Of a stretch of 64,000 nucleotides of DNA, positions 30,909 through 42,213 are shown one piece after another (positions within the stretch are counted from its first letter, which is position 1; each line of letters begins with the position of its first letter). The notes beneath the pieces were generated by a model that worked only from the letters and a program-made list of their open reading frames with translations, searched no databases and was not told the origin of the DNA. The stretch is taken from positions 269,240,074 through 269,304,073 of the forward strand of contig OY986435.1 in the NCBI GenBank assembly GCA_963920525.1. Reading direction: 5' to 3'. The position numbers were made by a program, and so were the translations under genes. This stretch comes from Dichetophora obliterata. Lineage: Eukaryota > Arthropoda > Insecta > Diptera > Sciomyzidae.

Positions 30909-31975
30909 CGACAGCCCAATAAGGAAGCACCTGTACTCCACCATGTCTGAATTTGGTATTCCTGCAAAACTAATACGACTTTGCAGGATGACACTGAGCA
31001 ACACCAGCAGCGCAGTTTAAATCGGGAGGGACCTCTCTCCATAATTTGTTACCGAACGAGGTTTCAGACAAGGTGATTCCTTATCGTGTGACTTTTTTAA
31101 TCTGATGATGGAGAAGATCATCCGAGATACTGATCTGAGCCATAGTGGCACAATACTCTACAAAAGTGTTATACTGTTTGCGTATGCTGATGACATCAAT
31201 ATCATTGGCCGTAATACGCGCGAAGTCAGTGTAGCATTTTCCAGATTAGAAAGAGAGTCAAGTCGAATGGGTCTGGCAGTGAATGCAGATAAGACGAAAT
31301 ACTTAGTGTCAACAAACAAACAGTCCCAGCGTCTTGGAACCCACGTTACCGTTGACAATACCTCATTCGAGGTTGTGAAGAACTTCGTTTATCTGGGACC
31401 CAGCATTAACTCAACCAACGACATCAGCATTGAGATCAAGCGAAGAATAACTCTTGCCAACAGGTGTTACTTTGGTCTCAGTAGGCAATTGAGAAGCAGA
31501 ACCCTCTCTCGACGAACGAAAATCACGCTCTATAAATCGCTCATCATGCCCGTCCTACTTTATGCATCACAAACCTGGACGCTGAGCAGTTTAGATGAAA
31601 AGACTTTAGGAGCATTCGAGAGAAAGATTCTTCGTAAGATCTACGGACCAATCTGCGTCAATTGCGAGTACCGAATACGGTGGAATGATGAACTGTATGA
31701 GCTGTACGCTGACATCGACATAGTCAAGCGCATTAAAATCGAGCGGCTTCGCTGGCTTGGTCATGTTCAGCGCATGAAAGACGATGCTCCAGTGAAGAAA
31801 ACATTCGATTCGGTACCCAGCGGCGGTCAACGCAGAAGAGGACGACCGCATCTTCGTTGGAAAGACCAAGTAGAGGACAACCTGACGAAGCTTGGAATTT
31901 CTAACTGGCGCCAGCAAGCGAAAGACAGAAATGGCTGGCGCAAATTCTTAGATGAGGCCAAAACCGACATACGGT
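30909..31975 (+). pseudogene. RTE-like reverse transcriptase, C-terminal two-thirds
   Basis: The first 200 bp (30909-31104) encode RT sequence including SPIRKHLYSTMSEFGIPAKL with two stops. From 31105 the frame is open through FAYADDINIIGRN (the catalytic block), GLAVNADKTKYLVS, NFVYLGPSINS, RCYFGLSRQLRSR, the LLYASQTWTLS block, RKIYGPICV, RLRWLGHVQRMKDDAP and RRRGRPHLRWKDQVEDNL. This C-terminal order is typical of the RTE-related RT proteins common in insects. The in-frame end at 32043 runs into the host arm, so the true end is near 31975. Confidence 0.75.
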
Positions 31976-32005
31976 TGCAGCGCCAACTAAGTAAGTATGT
32001 AAGTA
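30909..32005 (+). mobile_element. RTE-like LINE fragment with 12-bp duplication
   Basis: ATTTAAAGCTTT flanks the insertion (30897-30908 and 32006-32017). The 3' end finishes with TAAG repeats right after a minimal UTR, as in RTE-type LINEs. Its 5' end is truncated inside the RT domain. It interrupts the left arm of the palindromic element. Confidence 0.8.
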
Positions 32006-33119
32006 ATTTAAAGCTTTTTAATTGGTTTGCTAATATCTGTTAAAGTTTTTTGGTATTTTAAACCACGAAATAATTTAAAGCCACCAAAATATGAAAAAAA
32101 ATGTTTTTTATTTTCTTTTTTTTTCACTTTAGGCTCGTTTGCAAAAAAAATGATCATTTTTTATGCAGTTTTAATTTCCAAATAATTCTCTAGAATATTT
32201 CATTATAAAACTTTATCGTAGAGCAACGAATAAGAGCAAATTTATTTTTTTATGAAAACATGCACTCAAAAGGCACTTACCAATTAACACGGGATCAGCA
32301 ACGTTTCTCTTCAGATAATGTTTTTTAGACATAAAACCACAATTAAGAAATGCATATCTCTTTATTTTTTTCATATATAATATATTTTTTAAATTTTTTG
32401 AAAAAACAAATTAGATTTAAAAGTAAAGATATGATGAAAAAGTTATTTCAATTATAAATTAAAGTTCAAAAACAAGTTGGGAAGATATTATTTTAAGATA
32501 TTCTAAAAATGGCTTCCTTCAGTATTAATTCATGATTCAGCTCTTTTTTAAAATTGCAGCAACGTTAAGCTCGGCTAAAGTGCCTCTTATTTGGGCTGCG
32601 GCTACTTCAATTTTTTCTGTAAGGTTTTCTATGATGCCTACTTCTTTGAGTGAAAGTTGAGTAAAAATCAAGTGAACATTGAGAGAAAGTAATATCTACA
32701 AAACTTGTTTTTGAACCTCAGTTTCTAATTTGAATTGAAGTTTTCATCATTTCTTTGCATTTGAATCTAGTTTCCTTGTTAATTGGTAAGTGCTTTTTGA
32801 GTGTATGCTTTCATAAAATAATTAATTTGCTCTTATTCGTTGCTCTACTCTTTTTTAAAAAGAGCTTAAAGTGAAAAGGAAGAAAATGAAAAAAATATTT
32901 TTCATATTTAAGTGGCTTTAAATTATTCCGTGGTTTAAAATACTGTACTGGCCAGATAAAAATTAACACCATTAAAATATTTTAATTTAGCTTGTAAAAC
33001 GGCACTTAGAACTATTTTTATTTATTTAAATAAGCAACATTTTAGACAGCCCTGTTATCGCATCATCTTTTTTCTTTATTGCATTATATTGTTCAGTTTC
33101 AATTTCAAGTTTATGCGTC

Positions 33120-34127
33120 ATGACGCGTCATCTGAGTGAAGAACAAAAGTGTATTGTTGTTGCTCTGCATAAAGAAGGGTTATCAACTCGGCAAATTGCA
33201 ATTCGAATAGGCTGTAGCCATGTCACAATTGCTAAGATAATTAAAAAAATAAGCATTTTTGGTACGAGCAAAAGAAAATCCAGTACAAGGAAAGCTGACG
33301 AACGCACCACGGAGCGTGAGGATCGCAATATCACAAATATTTGCCTTAAGGATAGGAAAAAGACATCCCGCGAAATTAAGTTTGAGTTTCTTGAAATGAC
33401 AAGTACAAGAATAAGCGATCGAACGGTAAGAAGAATGCTTCAGAGTAGAGGATTATCGGCAAGACGACCATGTAAAAAGCTAGGGCTAGCCACTAAAATG
33501 CGATTAGCGAGGCTAGACTTCGCAGAAGCTCACAGAAATTGGACTTTGGATGAGAAGAGGGTCATCTTCACAGATGAATCAAAGTGTAACATGAACCAGT
33601 CGGATGGGGTGCGGTATGTTCGGCGTAGAACTGGTGAAAAATGCATTAATGGTTGTGTGGTTACCAGGCACAAATTTCCGGTCAGTTACATGATATGGGG
33701 ATGTCTTAGCCACTACGGAGTTGGTGACTTGGCTTTCTGCACTGGCTCCATGAACTCTTAGAGTTACCTGAAAATAATTAGTGACCACCTTATTCCCTCA
33801 ATTGATAGACTATTTCCGGTCATAGTCGACTTAATTTTCCAGGACGATTCTGCGCCCTGTCATCTAGCTAGAAAAGTAAGCCACTTTTGTTTTATAGTGG
33901 TCTTTGTTTTATTAATACAACAGAAAGAAAAAAATTAAAATTTGCTTATACTTTTTTATTAGGTGAAGGATTTTGTACCGGGGCTAAAACTAAAAACGCA
34001 AAGCTGGCCTGAAAATAGCCCAGATTTAAACCCAATAGAAAAAATCTGGTCACTTCTAAAACTGAAAATCTCCAAGAAAAATTCCAGAAGTGAAGAAGAA
34101 TTCAAAACTGCCCTCTTAGATTCTTGA
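33120..34127 (+). pseudogene. Tc1-type DD34E transposase, one premature stop
   Basis: DNA cut-and-paste transposase. The N-terminal helix-turn-helix is MTRHLSEEQKCIVVALHKEG and STRQIAIRIGCSHVTIAKII; a second DNA-binding module is SDRTVRRMLQSRGLSARRP. Catalytic residues are Asp in IFTDESKC, Asp in IFQDDSAPCH and Glu in NSPDLNPIEKIW, giving DD34E spacing. An 87-nt intron (33876-33962, GTAAGC to TTATTAG) falls within LARK/VKDF in phase 0. With it removed the frame runs 306 codons to TGA at 34125, broken only by TAG at 33759-33761. It is otherwise intact, so inactivation is recent. Confidence 0.85.
33876..33962 (+). other. Intron in Tc1-type transposase gene
   Basis: Begins GTAAGC, ends in a pyrimidine-rich TTTTTTATTAG, is 87 nt long and contains in-frame stops. 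The protein similarity resumes exactly at GTGAAGGATTTT. Placement between the second Asp and the Glu of the catalytic triad. Confidence 0.75.
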
Positions 34128-34729
34128 AAAAATTACATTTCTTTCAGGAGGCCATATAAAATATTGATTTTATTTTTTATATTTTATTTGTTATATTTTT
34201 GAAGTATTATTATTATTTCATTCTTTTCCATTTTAAAAATTTTTGACATAACATTTTTTTTTGTACTGTTTTAACTTTTGGTTAATAATTTTGAATTTTT
34301 TTACTTTATTTATTATTGATTGTAAATCAAGACCATACTATTAATCAAAAAAGCTTGTAATAAAATTAACATAGTTTAATGTACTTCTAAATAAAAAAAG
34401 GGATAAACCTTGGTTTATGGGATTTACTCTCAATTTCCGCACTGTTAACTTTTATCTGGCCAGTACGGTACCAACAACTTTTAACAGATGTTGGTAAACA
34501 AATTAAAAAGCTTTAAATAACCGTTTCAAATTGGTTTCTATCAGTAATAATTTGCAAGTTATTGCTTTAAAAGTGATGACACCTATGAATGTAATTTTTG
34601 CTATACTTCCACTTATCACTCGAAACAGGGGGAGATGGATCCCCTGCTATACAACTTTTTCTTGTCTTGACCCAAGGAATCAACCATCTTTGGATTGAAA
34701 CGCTGATCTGGGACACCCTGTATAGTATA

Positions 34730-37495
34730 TCGGTGTAGATATAGTCTAGGAATCGGCATATCACATAAGAGTAGCCTCAAACAAAAGTGAATAGTCGAAT
34801 TAAATTTTAAATGCCTCCAAATGTTTTGCAGGTAATTTATTTATCAGGTTAATATCTCGTTTTTAAAAAAATATGACTGGTCTTAAAAAAAATACGATAG
34901 ACATTTTTTTTTTTTTTAAACTGACTTCTTTTGAAAAGTATTCAATAAATTGCCGGAGTGTTAATGTAAGGGGGCGATAAAAGTTTATTAAGTTCATTAC
35001 ACAAATTTTGTTCAAAAATACACAAAATAAAAGTTTATTAAGATCAATAAATTAGATCTAAAAATAAACTTTAAAAGTTATATATTGCATTTCCAAACTG
35101 GTGTTACGTACGATTCGTACAAAGAAATATTAAAAAAATATAATGAAAATGTCTTATTTTTAATAAGGCTTTTTTAGCTTTGCGTAGTAATTAGCCCATA
35201 CCATCCTAGTGCTCCTGTATTGGAACGCTTAATTTATTATATTTTTAAATACTTTTGGTGAAAGACCCATTCACTTATTATCACTGTGATATGGCAGTAC
35301 TGAAGATATGAATATCGCGATTTTTAAAATATGTAATAAATCTCACAAGAAAATTAAAATATAATTAACATTTCATCAAAAAGTTTTTAATTATTTTACA
35401 TCAATCTATCAAATATATCATGAAAAATGAGTAAGTTATTATAATTTGTCGGAAGATACATATTTTGCATATATAAGTACCTTGCCATTATTGCAATAGT
35501 ACTTTATGTTTAGTATTTGAACGGTACTGAAATAAACAAAAAAAAAAAAAAAATAAAACCAAGTGTTATTTTGTTTCTCAGTGTTATTTTGTTTATAGGC
35601 CTATTAATAAGAACTGACGTGAGTTTTACACAAGTCGGTTGAAATTTCGCATGCTTGGGTTGATATGGGTAAAGTAGCACTATATTAAGTAAAAACAATG
35701 GCAAGAATCGACCTTAAGAATTTTAAGATATAAGCAAAAATATGTGGCGTTACGTACAAAAAAGCGAGTGACTTTTGACTTGGATTAGAAAATTTTGCAA
35801 ACTCTCTGAATTGGGCAAGACTTTTTGTATACACGTTTTTTTAGAAGGTTTTTAAATAACATAAGTTTATTTTCCAAGTGATCAAATGTGAAAGTTCTCT
35901 CTGGTTTTTTCTTCTTAGGCGTTTTGAACTGGCGTTACGTTACTTAAATTTCCATTGTAGTTCAATTGGGTAATTAAGTAATTAGGTAGTAAATTAATTA
36001 TGTAATTTAGTAATTACAAAACAAATTTAATATATTGTCCGTTTCTTGCCTCAACCATTTCTTCATTATCTTTAGCCAATGCTTTTCATTTCTACTAAAA
36101 CATAAAAGGCCTACGTAACATTTACTAAACATTTACGAAAAAGAAAAACTACATATGTGAAACAGTACAGACGATTTGATCATCATGGAAAAAGAATTTA
36201 TGTATAAATTGCATAAACTAATAAAACTAAAATGTTATATCAGAAAATTATAAGTTTTTAGTAAGTTTTAATTTTTATTCACCGTAGACTTTTCTGTGGA
36301 AATGCCCATAGAGAAGAATTTCCTGCCTTGATTAAGTTTTACTTTTTAACCGACTTCAAAAAGAGGAGGTTCTCAAGTTGGTTGGTTTTTTTTTAAATGT
36401 ATGTACATCGATAACTCCTAAAGTACATGCCCGATTGCCTCAATTTTTTGTCAACAGATAGAGATGTTAGACGTGGAGGTGCCTGTATTTATGGCATATT
36501 TTAGAAAAAGTTTTCTAAAAAAGTATATTATACATACAAAAAATTTTATTTACATGTTAATTTAACATCATCAGTACAAGTAAAAATTTTTTAAATTATA
36601 TTGTTAAAATATAAAGATTAAGCGCTGAATTAAGTGTACTTAAAAATAAGTGAAAATCGGGACATACCATAGCTCGGCTCTAAATCGTCTGAAAAAAAAG
36701 ATGAATACAAAAACAGACCCCTGAATGAACATCTTTTACCAAAATGGAATAAAAACATGTCAAATACAGAAAATTATGAAATGTTGAAAAAAAGTTGTAA
36801 AATTTACGATATTTTTACCATATTGTTGCGTGTAATAGCTAGAGAAACTTTCCAAAGACTTTTATTTTGGTAAAAGTTGTGTAGAATTACAATACAAATA
36901 TATTTAAAAAAGAAATAAATTCGGTCGATTAGGTTGTTTGCAGCAGTGCGACCTGTTTTGAAAAAGTACTTTTCGAGAAAAATGCGTTTAAAGTTACTTA
37001 GGTTAGTTAAAGGTACTCTGGCGCACCGGGTTTTAAGCGCTAGAGAAACTATATTATAAGCCGGATTGATTTATAATTTTTTTTTACATATTTGTGAAAA
37101 ATTGTACAACAATAAGCAAATGTAAAAATATTATATTTTCAAAAAATTGTTTGCCTAAAACCACACTTAACATACTTTGCAATCGGGCCAACGACATATT
37201 GTAGCTTCAAAGTTTGAAGACGCGACTCGCAAACACATTTTCCTTTTTTAAAGATAATTTTTTTTTAATTTATAGTGTGTTATTTGTTATCAAAATAAAT
37301 TGCTTTTATAAAATTCTTACATGATTTATTGTAATGTTCAACTAAAAAAATCTATAAGTAAATTCATTAACATTTTTTTTTTAATTTTACGAAAAATCGG
37401 GGAATTATGAGAACTACTGCGGGGAAAACCATTAAATGAGCTGGCAACCCTGGTACATGTGTATACTGTGAGAGGACTTATCAATTTTGATAGCT
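34730..37495. other. AT-rich noncoding stretch, no gene seen
   Basis: No open frame of note. Near 36940-36990 a segment is shared in inverse with about 26400 and 59585 (CGAGAAAAATGCGTTTAAAG side). No terminal-repeat element could be bounded. Confidence 0.4.
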
Positions 37496-37508
37496 CGTTA
37501 AACTGTAC

Positions 37509-38435
37509 CATGATAGAATTACCAGGTACTATTAATCGCTACTTTTACTCGTTACTTTGGGCATATAGTGTCAAATTAGTTTCAAATAAAAGTACTGCAA
37601 ACACACCAAGAAGTAAAAGGGGATTTTTACTTTTGCCCAGATGTCTACATATGAACTTGAAGTCGGGGATTTTTCTGCTGTAAGTTACTTCTCTTGAATT
37701 TGATGCCATATCTTACATATAATTTTTGATAAGTTAAATTAATAAGCGTCGTTTTTTTGTGTGTTACTTTTTAATTAACTTATTTATTTTATTTTGGAGA
37801 ATATAAGTAAATGCAATATGTGGACTTTTAAATTCAGACTTTAGAACTTAAGATTATATTGTTTCTCTTATGCTTATTTAATTTTTGATGTAATGAACTA
37901 ATAAAATTGTTGTTTATCACGCGACTAATATCAAGTGCAAAGACAAGATAAACATTTAAATTTTATATTTGTATTAAGTTTTGTAAAATTACAAAAACAA
38001 AATGCACAATGTTTATTCCCAAAAGCATTTTTATTCAACAAGGAAGAAGCTACTGGCTGCATTGTAGGTTTATTTAATAAAAATTATTATAGTTAGAGTT
38101 TTGTTTAAACTTTTTCATGATTTTCTACAGTAAAATTATGATTTCCATTTATATTTCCAAACATAAATACACACAAAAATGAACTGATTTTAAAAATACA
38201 ACACTTTATTAAAGGTTCGTCCAGAATAACTTTTAAATATTGGATATTTTATAAAAACTAATCACAAATACACCACATTGTGAATACCCTATCGTTTGCA
38301 TATTTCTGGTTTGAAATAATACAAGAAGCAACACTGTTTCCACCTACTCGCTAAATTTTGACACTATATGCCCAAAATGACAGTTTATCCCCAGCTGATT
38401 TTCAGCGAATAATAATACCTGGTAATTCTATCATG
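37509..38435. mobile_element. hAT-type non-autonomous element, 927 bp, 8-bp duplication
   Basis: AACTGTAC flanks both sides (37501-37508 and 38436-38443). The ends are inverted repeats CATGATAGAATTACCAGGTA, and a second inverted block, TTTGGGCATATAGTGTCAAA, lies 60-90 bp inwards on both sides. An 8-bp duplication with conserved sub-terminal blocks fits hAT. No transposase is encoded. Confidence 0.8.
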
Positions 38436-38579
38436 AACTGTACTAAAATATTTATTCTATGTAGTGCGGTTAAGGATGTAACTTTAACATTTACCAGAAA
38501 AAAGTAAGGAAGAAAACTAAATACTTTTTTTAATTTTTGCTTGTTTTGATCAACTGTAAGCCGTTGGCATATCAAGGGG

Positions 38580-38970
38580 TTACAATTCGGTGGTTAAAAT
38601 TTTACATGAACAGTTTGGCACGAGAAAGCTGACTGCAAAATGGGTGCAGCGTTCGTTAACATTCAATCAAAAACATGAACGTGCTCGCACTTCGCAACAA
38701 TGTTTGGACATGCTTAAACAAAATCCAACTGATTTTTTGCGTAAAATAGTGGACATGGATCCACTACAATACACCAGAATCTAAGGAATCAGCAAAAGAT
38801 TGGGTAGGTCCCAGTGGAAGTGCGTCAAAGCGAGCGAGGGCTTAACAAACGTCAGAAAAGGTGCTGGCGTTGTTTTTTTGGGATGCAAGTAGCATTTTGT
38901 CTATCGATAATTTGAGAAAAGGAAAAACAATCAACAGCAATTATTGCAAGACAATGATAGAGCAGCTATG
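38580..38970 (+). pseudogene. mariner (DD34D, irritans-like) transposase, 5' part
   Basis: VVKILHEQFGTRKLTAKWVQ and NFLRKIVDMD-like text is followed, after a frameshift, by WVGPSGSASKRARA, FFWDASSILSIDNL and KGKTINSNYCKTMIEQL. These blocks are characteristic of mariner transposases of the irritans/SETMAR type. The rest of the gene reappears beyond a hAT relic at 40972. Confidence 0.65.
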
Positions 38971-38974
38971 TATT

Positions 38975-40967
38975 GTGTACACCGATGTGTATTGTTTCAC
39001 GCTGCCAAATCGTGCTGGAGCAGTACCGATGTGCTTGATTTGTCAACAAACAATTGCATTAATTTAAAGCTCCAATATAAAACGACATTATGAGACCAAA
39101 CACAAATCATTTGCTGACAATTTTCCACTTGGCAGTAATCTGCGTAAATCTAAAATTGCAAATTTGTTGTCAAGCTACGCATCGACGACTAAAATCATGA
39201 GTCGTTCAATGACTGAGCAGGAGAAATGTGGTGAAGCTTCTTTACGCATTTCTTGGACTCTTGCTAAGCATATGAAACCATTCACCGATGCTGACATAGT
39301 CAAGGAATGCATGCTCATGGCTGGCAATGTTTTGTTTGAGAACAGAAGACATATCATTGAAACTTTACGACGGATTCCGTTATCTGCGAGTACTAACACA
39401 AGAAACACACACGTTTTGGCAGGATAAAATCATTGTGATGAGAAATGGCAGTTAAATAACTCCTACTATTACGCCTTGGCTATGGATGAATCATGTGACA
39501 TCACTGAGAAAGCACAATTGGTTATTTTTGTACGTTTCTTTGACAATATGAGTCAAACCTTTGTTGAGGAGCTATTAACTATTTTGCCGTTAATAGGAAG
39601 AACCCGAGGAGAAGACATGATGGACGCGGTGATGGATTATTTCGTTAAAAATGAGTAAGACTTAAAAAAGCTCTTATCAGTAACTACCGACGGAGCACCA
39701 GCGATGATTGGGGCTAAAAAAGGGCTAGTTCACCTATTGAGAACCAGTGAAAAATGTAATGTTAATTTGATATCTTACCATTGTATCATTCATCAAACTT
39801 AAAACTTAATCCTAATCTCGAGAGAATAATGTAAGAAGTGGTGAAAATAATAAATTTTCTTGGGGCAAAATCAGCTTAAGACATCGTGAATTGAAAATAT
39901 TTCTTGACGAAGTGGATGCTCAATATGACGATCTTTTATTGCATAATAATGTGAGATGGTTAAGCAAAGGCTGCGTTTTACAACGATTCTTCACCATTTT
40001 AGAAGACTTGAAGATATTTCTTTTCAAAATTGATCAGACGTCAACAAACAATAAAGAAAGCGTAACTTCTATTGCTTTCTTATCAGATATTTTTAAACAC
40101 ATCAATGATCTGAACCTTAAACATCAAGGCAAAGGAAAGGTTGTATGGGAGCTCCTGACAGAAGTAAGAAGCTTTTTGCGAAAACTCGATCTTTTCAACA
40201 TCGATCTTGATAATGAACGCCTGCACTCCCCTAATTTGAAAAAAATTTGCAGTGACGTTCATTGTAGATCTTAAATCAGAATTTGAAAACAGATTCACAG
40301 ATTTTAAGAAAATTGAAAATGTGGTCGACATCCTCAGTAACATTTACTCTCTGAAACCTGGGGATGAATGGAGTAATGATATGGAGTATGATATGGAGCT
40401 GCAAATATTTTCGGGAGTAATACAGCTGCTCTGCAGATGGAAATGACAGATTTCCAAGAAAATACAGTTTTAAAACACCAAAAACAGGCAGTTTCTTGTC
40501 AAGAGTTTTGGATAAAATTTGTTTGTGCTAATAAATATCCAGAATTAAAAAAAAGTAGCCTTAAAACTTCTCACTTTATTTGGGTCAACATATGTTTGTG
40601 AAGCAGCATTTTCTAAGATGAACTTCATTAAAAATAAATTCCGGAACCGACTCGCCGATGAACATCTCCAAGATTTAATGACGATAGCCTGCACAAACTT
40701 TACTCCAAACTTCGGACGGATAGTCCAAGGCAAAAAATGTAATTTTTCTCATTAATATTGTAAAAACCCTTGGTAGTTACTTCTTTTTATTCAAAACATT
40801 TGTTTAATATATAATTAAATAATGCACCGGAACCCATTCGTTTTATTTGTCCATTGATACAATATCTACACATATTATTTAAATAGTTAAGTTTATTATC
40901 TTCCGAACCGCGACGGTCATGATTTTTTGAAAAACGAACCCCTACTGAAAGTAGTTGGTGACCCCTG
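38975..40967 (+). pseudogene. hAT transposase relic (ZBED/GTF2IRD2-like)
   Basis: A BED-type zinc finger is readable as VPMCLICQQTIAL and, past a stop, NIKRHYETKHKSF (39085-39120). SLRISWTLAKHMKPFTDADI, YYALAMDESCDITEKAQLVI, LSVTTDGAPAMIGAKKGL, LHNNVRWLSKGCVLQRF and the C-terminal dimerisation segment CEAAFSKMNFIKNKFRNRL (near 40600) follow in order. There are many stops and frameshifts. The right end reads, inverted, CAGGGGTCACCAACTACTTT, a hAT-like terminus ending at 40967. The left terminus appears to be deleted. Confidence 0.7.
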
Positions 40968-40971
40968 CTCT

Positions 40972-41290
40972 AGCTCACAAATCGCTCGAAACCATGGCCA
41001 AATTGCACGAGTTTTGCTTCGAACTGCGTCCTCATCCCCCACATTCTCTACATTTAGCCTCCAGCGACTATTATGTGTTCCCAAACTTAAAAAGGTGACT
41101 CCAGGGAAGGAGATTTCTGACGAATAGAACAGGTTGAATTGAAAATTGAAGCGTATATCTGAGGTCTTGAGAAATCTTACTAGTCAAAGGGCATGGCATT
41201 GTTGGACAATCGTTGGAATAAGTGTATTGGGCGGATATAAACAATAATTTTGGCAAAAAACGCGTGTTTTCTTTGTTCATCATTGGCAGC
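40972..41290 (+). pseudogene. mariner (irritans-like) transposase, 3' part
   Basis: Continues the mariner at 38580-38970: AHKSLETMAKLHELCFELRP, HPPHSLHLASSDYYVFPNLK (with Asp in SSDYY at the position of the third catalytic Asp) and, frameshifted, a WNRCIG-like end. The segment encoding the second catalytic Asp is missing, so some mariner sequence was lost when or after the hAT element inserted. Confidence 0.65.
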
Positions 41291-41310
41291 ATCTTGAACG
41301 CCCTAGTATA

Positions 41311-41482
41311 AGGGGGTTTTCATGGTCCTACATGTTGTCACGCCTGGTAGGACAAGCCTCGTATTTGACCGTTCGAACGCTCGATACAGCCGACTGACAA
41401 CATGTTATCTTGAATTTGAAATATTTCAAATTCAAGGCCATCACGCCAGGCGTGACAACATGTAGGATCATGTGAACCCCGC
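41311..41482. mobile_element. 172-bp hairpin MITE, TATA flanks
   Basis: GGGGTTTTCATGGTCCTACA at the left, and GGGGTTCACATGATCCTACA inverted at the right, each followed by TGTTGTCACGCCTGG. TATA flanks both ends (41307-41310 and 41483-41486). It lies 0.5 kb downstream of the choline acetyltransferase stop codon and could be in its 3' UTR. Confidence 0.65.
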
Positions 41483-42015
41483 TATAGGTTAGCATTTAAA
41501 CATTGTTCTAAGATTTGCAGATAACATTAGTTACTAATAATTACATAAACATTCATTTGAATACATTTAATTGACTAAGTTTTCTCTAAATTTACTATAC
41601 TTGGATTCAAATTGTTTTTAGTACTGTTTGTGAATATATATATAATAGTTGGTATGTTCAATAACTGAGAACATGGTTTTCACTATTTTTACGTATTTTT
41701 TCAACTATATGCAATTTAACATTATTGTAGATATGTATAAGATATTTCTCTTTCTGTTGTTTAATATATTAATTTAGTGATGTTTTTTTTTTGTTTCAAG
41801 GCATTTGCTTTCATTGATATGTTTGTTTTTAACTTTTAGCAGTAATCTCTTAATATCTCTATATTTTCTTTCTACATTATTTCTTAAATACAACTAATTT
41901 ACAAGCTAAGGTACTTCTTTGTTTTATATATGATATGTTTTGATAATATGAATATGTCTTTTTTTTTCTTGTAAATATATGTATGTTTGTTTTTAGTAAA
42001 TAGATTTTTTTTTTT

Positions 42016-42213
42016 TCAATCCTGTAGCAAATCACGCATGATATCCAAGGAATCCTGCAATGATTTAGCATAACGTGATGCACTCGTATCTTCGCATGAG
42101 TAAAATGCTGAAACACAGAAAACAATTTCAGCCGGATGTGGATTGTAGGAGCAACCGTAACCACGCGGTGTTACCGGACCGTAACCCATGAAGCTGTCTG
42201 TGCTGCATGCAAC
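42016..42213 (-). CDS. ChAT: ChAT last coding exon (198 nt)
   Basis: Acceptor CCATAG. Encodes VACSTDSFMGYGPVTPRGYG, then CSYNPHPAEIVFCVSAFYSC, SASRYAKSLQDSLDIMRDL and the stop TGA. This is the conserved C-terminus of insect ChAT and contains the GYGPVxPxGYG block. The 3' UTR must run left of 42016, but no single poly(A) signal stands out. Confidence 0.88.
   Translation of the reverse strand, partial: VACSTDSFMGYGPVTPRGYGCSYNPHPAEIVFCVSAFYSCEDTSASRYAKSLQDSLDIMRDLLQD

Larger units (their letters stand above)
32943..34468 (+). mobile_element. Tc1-family transposon, 1526 bp, TA duplication
   Basis: Terminal inverted repeats CTGTACTGGCCAGATAAAAA and, from the right, CCGTACTGGCCAGATAAAAG agree at most positions over 27 bp. 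TA flanks both ends (32941-32942 and 34469-34470). It encodes one transposase (33120-34127). It is inserted in the right arm of the palindromic element; removing it and one TA restores the arm pairing with 32038-32060. Confidence 0.9.
30744..34720. mobile_element. Long-TIR palindromic element with two nested insertions
   Basis: Outer ends are CAGGGTGCCCCAGATCA and, inverted, CAGGGTGTCCCAGATCA, with TA on each side (30742-30743 and 34721-34722). The arms continue through GGTCAAGACAAGAAAAA, CATCTCCCCCTGTTTCGAGT-like and AAACCAATTT words to a shared TTTAAAGC. They resume after the nested elements, pairing 32018-32291 with 32780-32942 plus 34471-34525. The left arm is split by an RTE-like LINE, the right arm by a Tc1 element. 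The original element was about 1.34 kb with a loop near 32292-32780; noncoding, mobilised presumably by a Tc1/mariner transposase. Confidence 0.8.
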
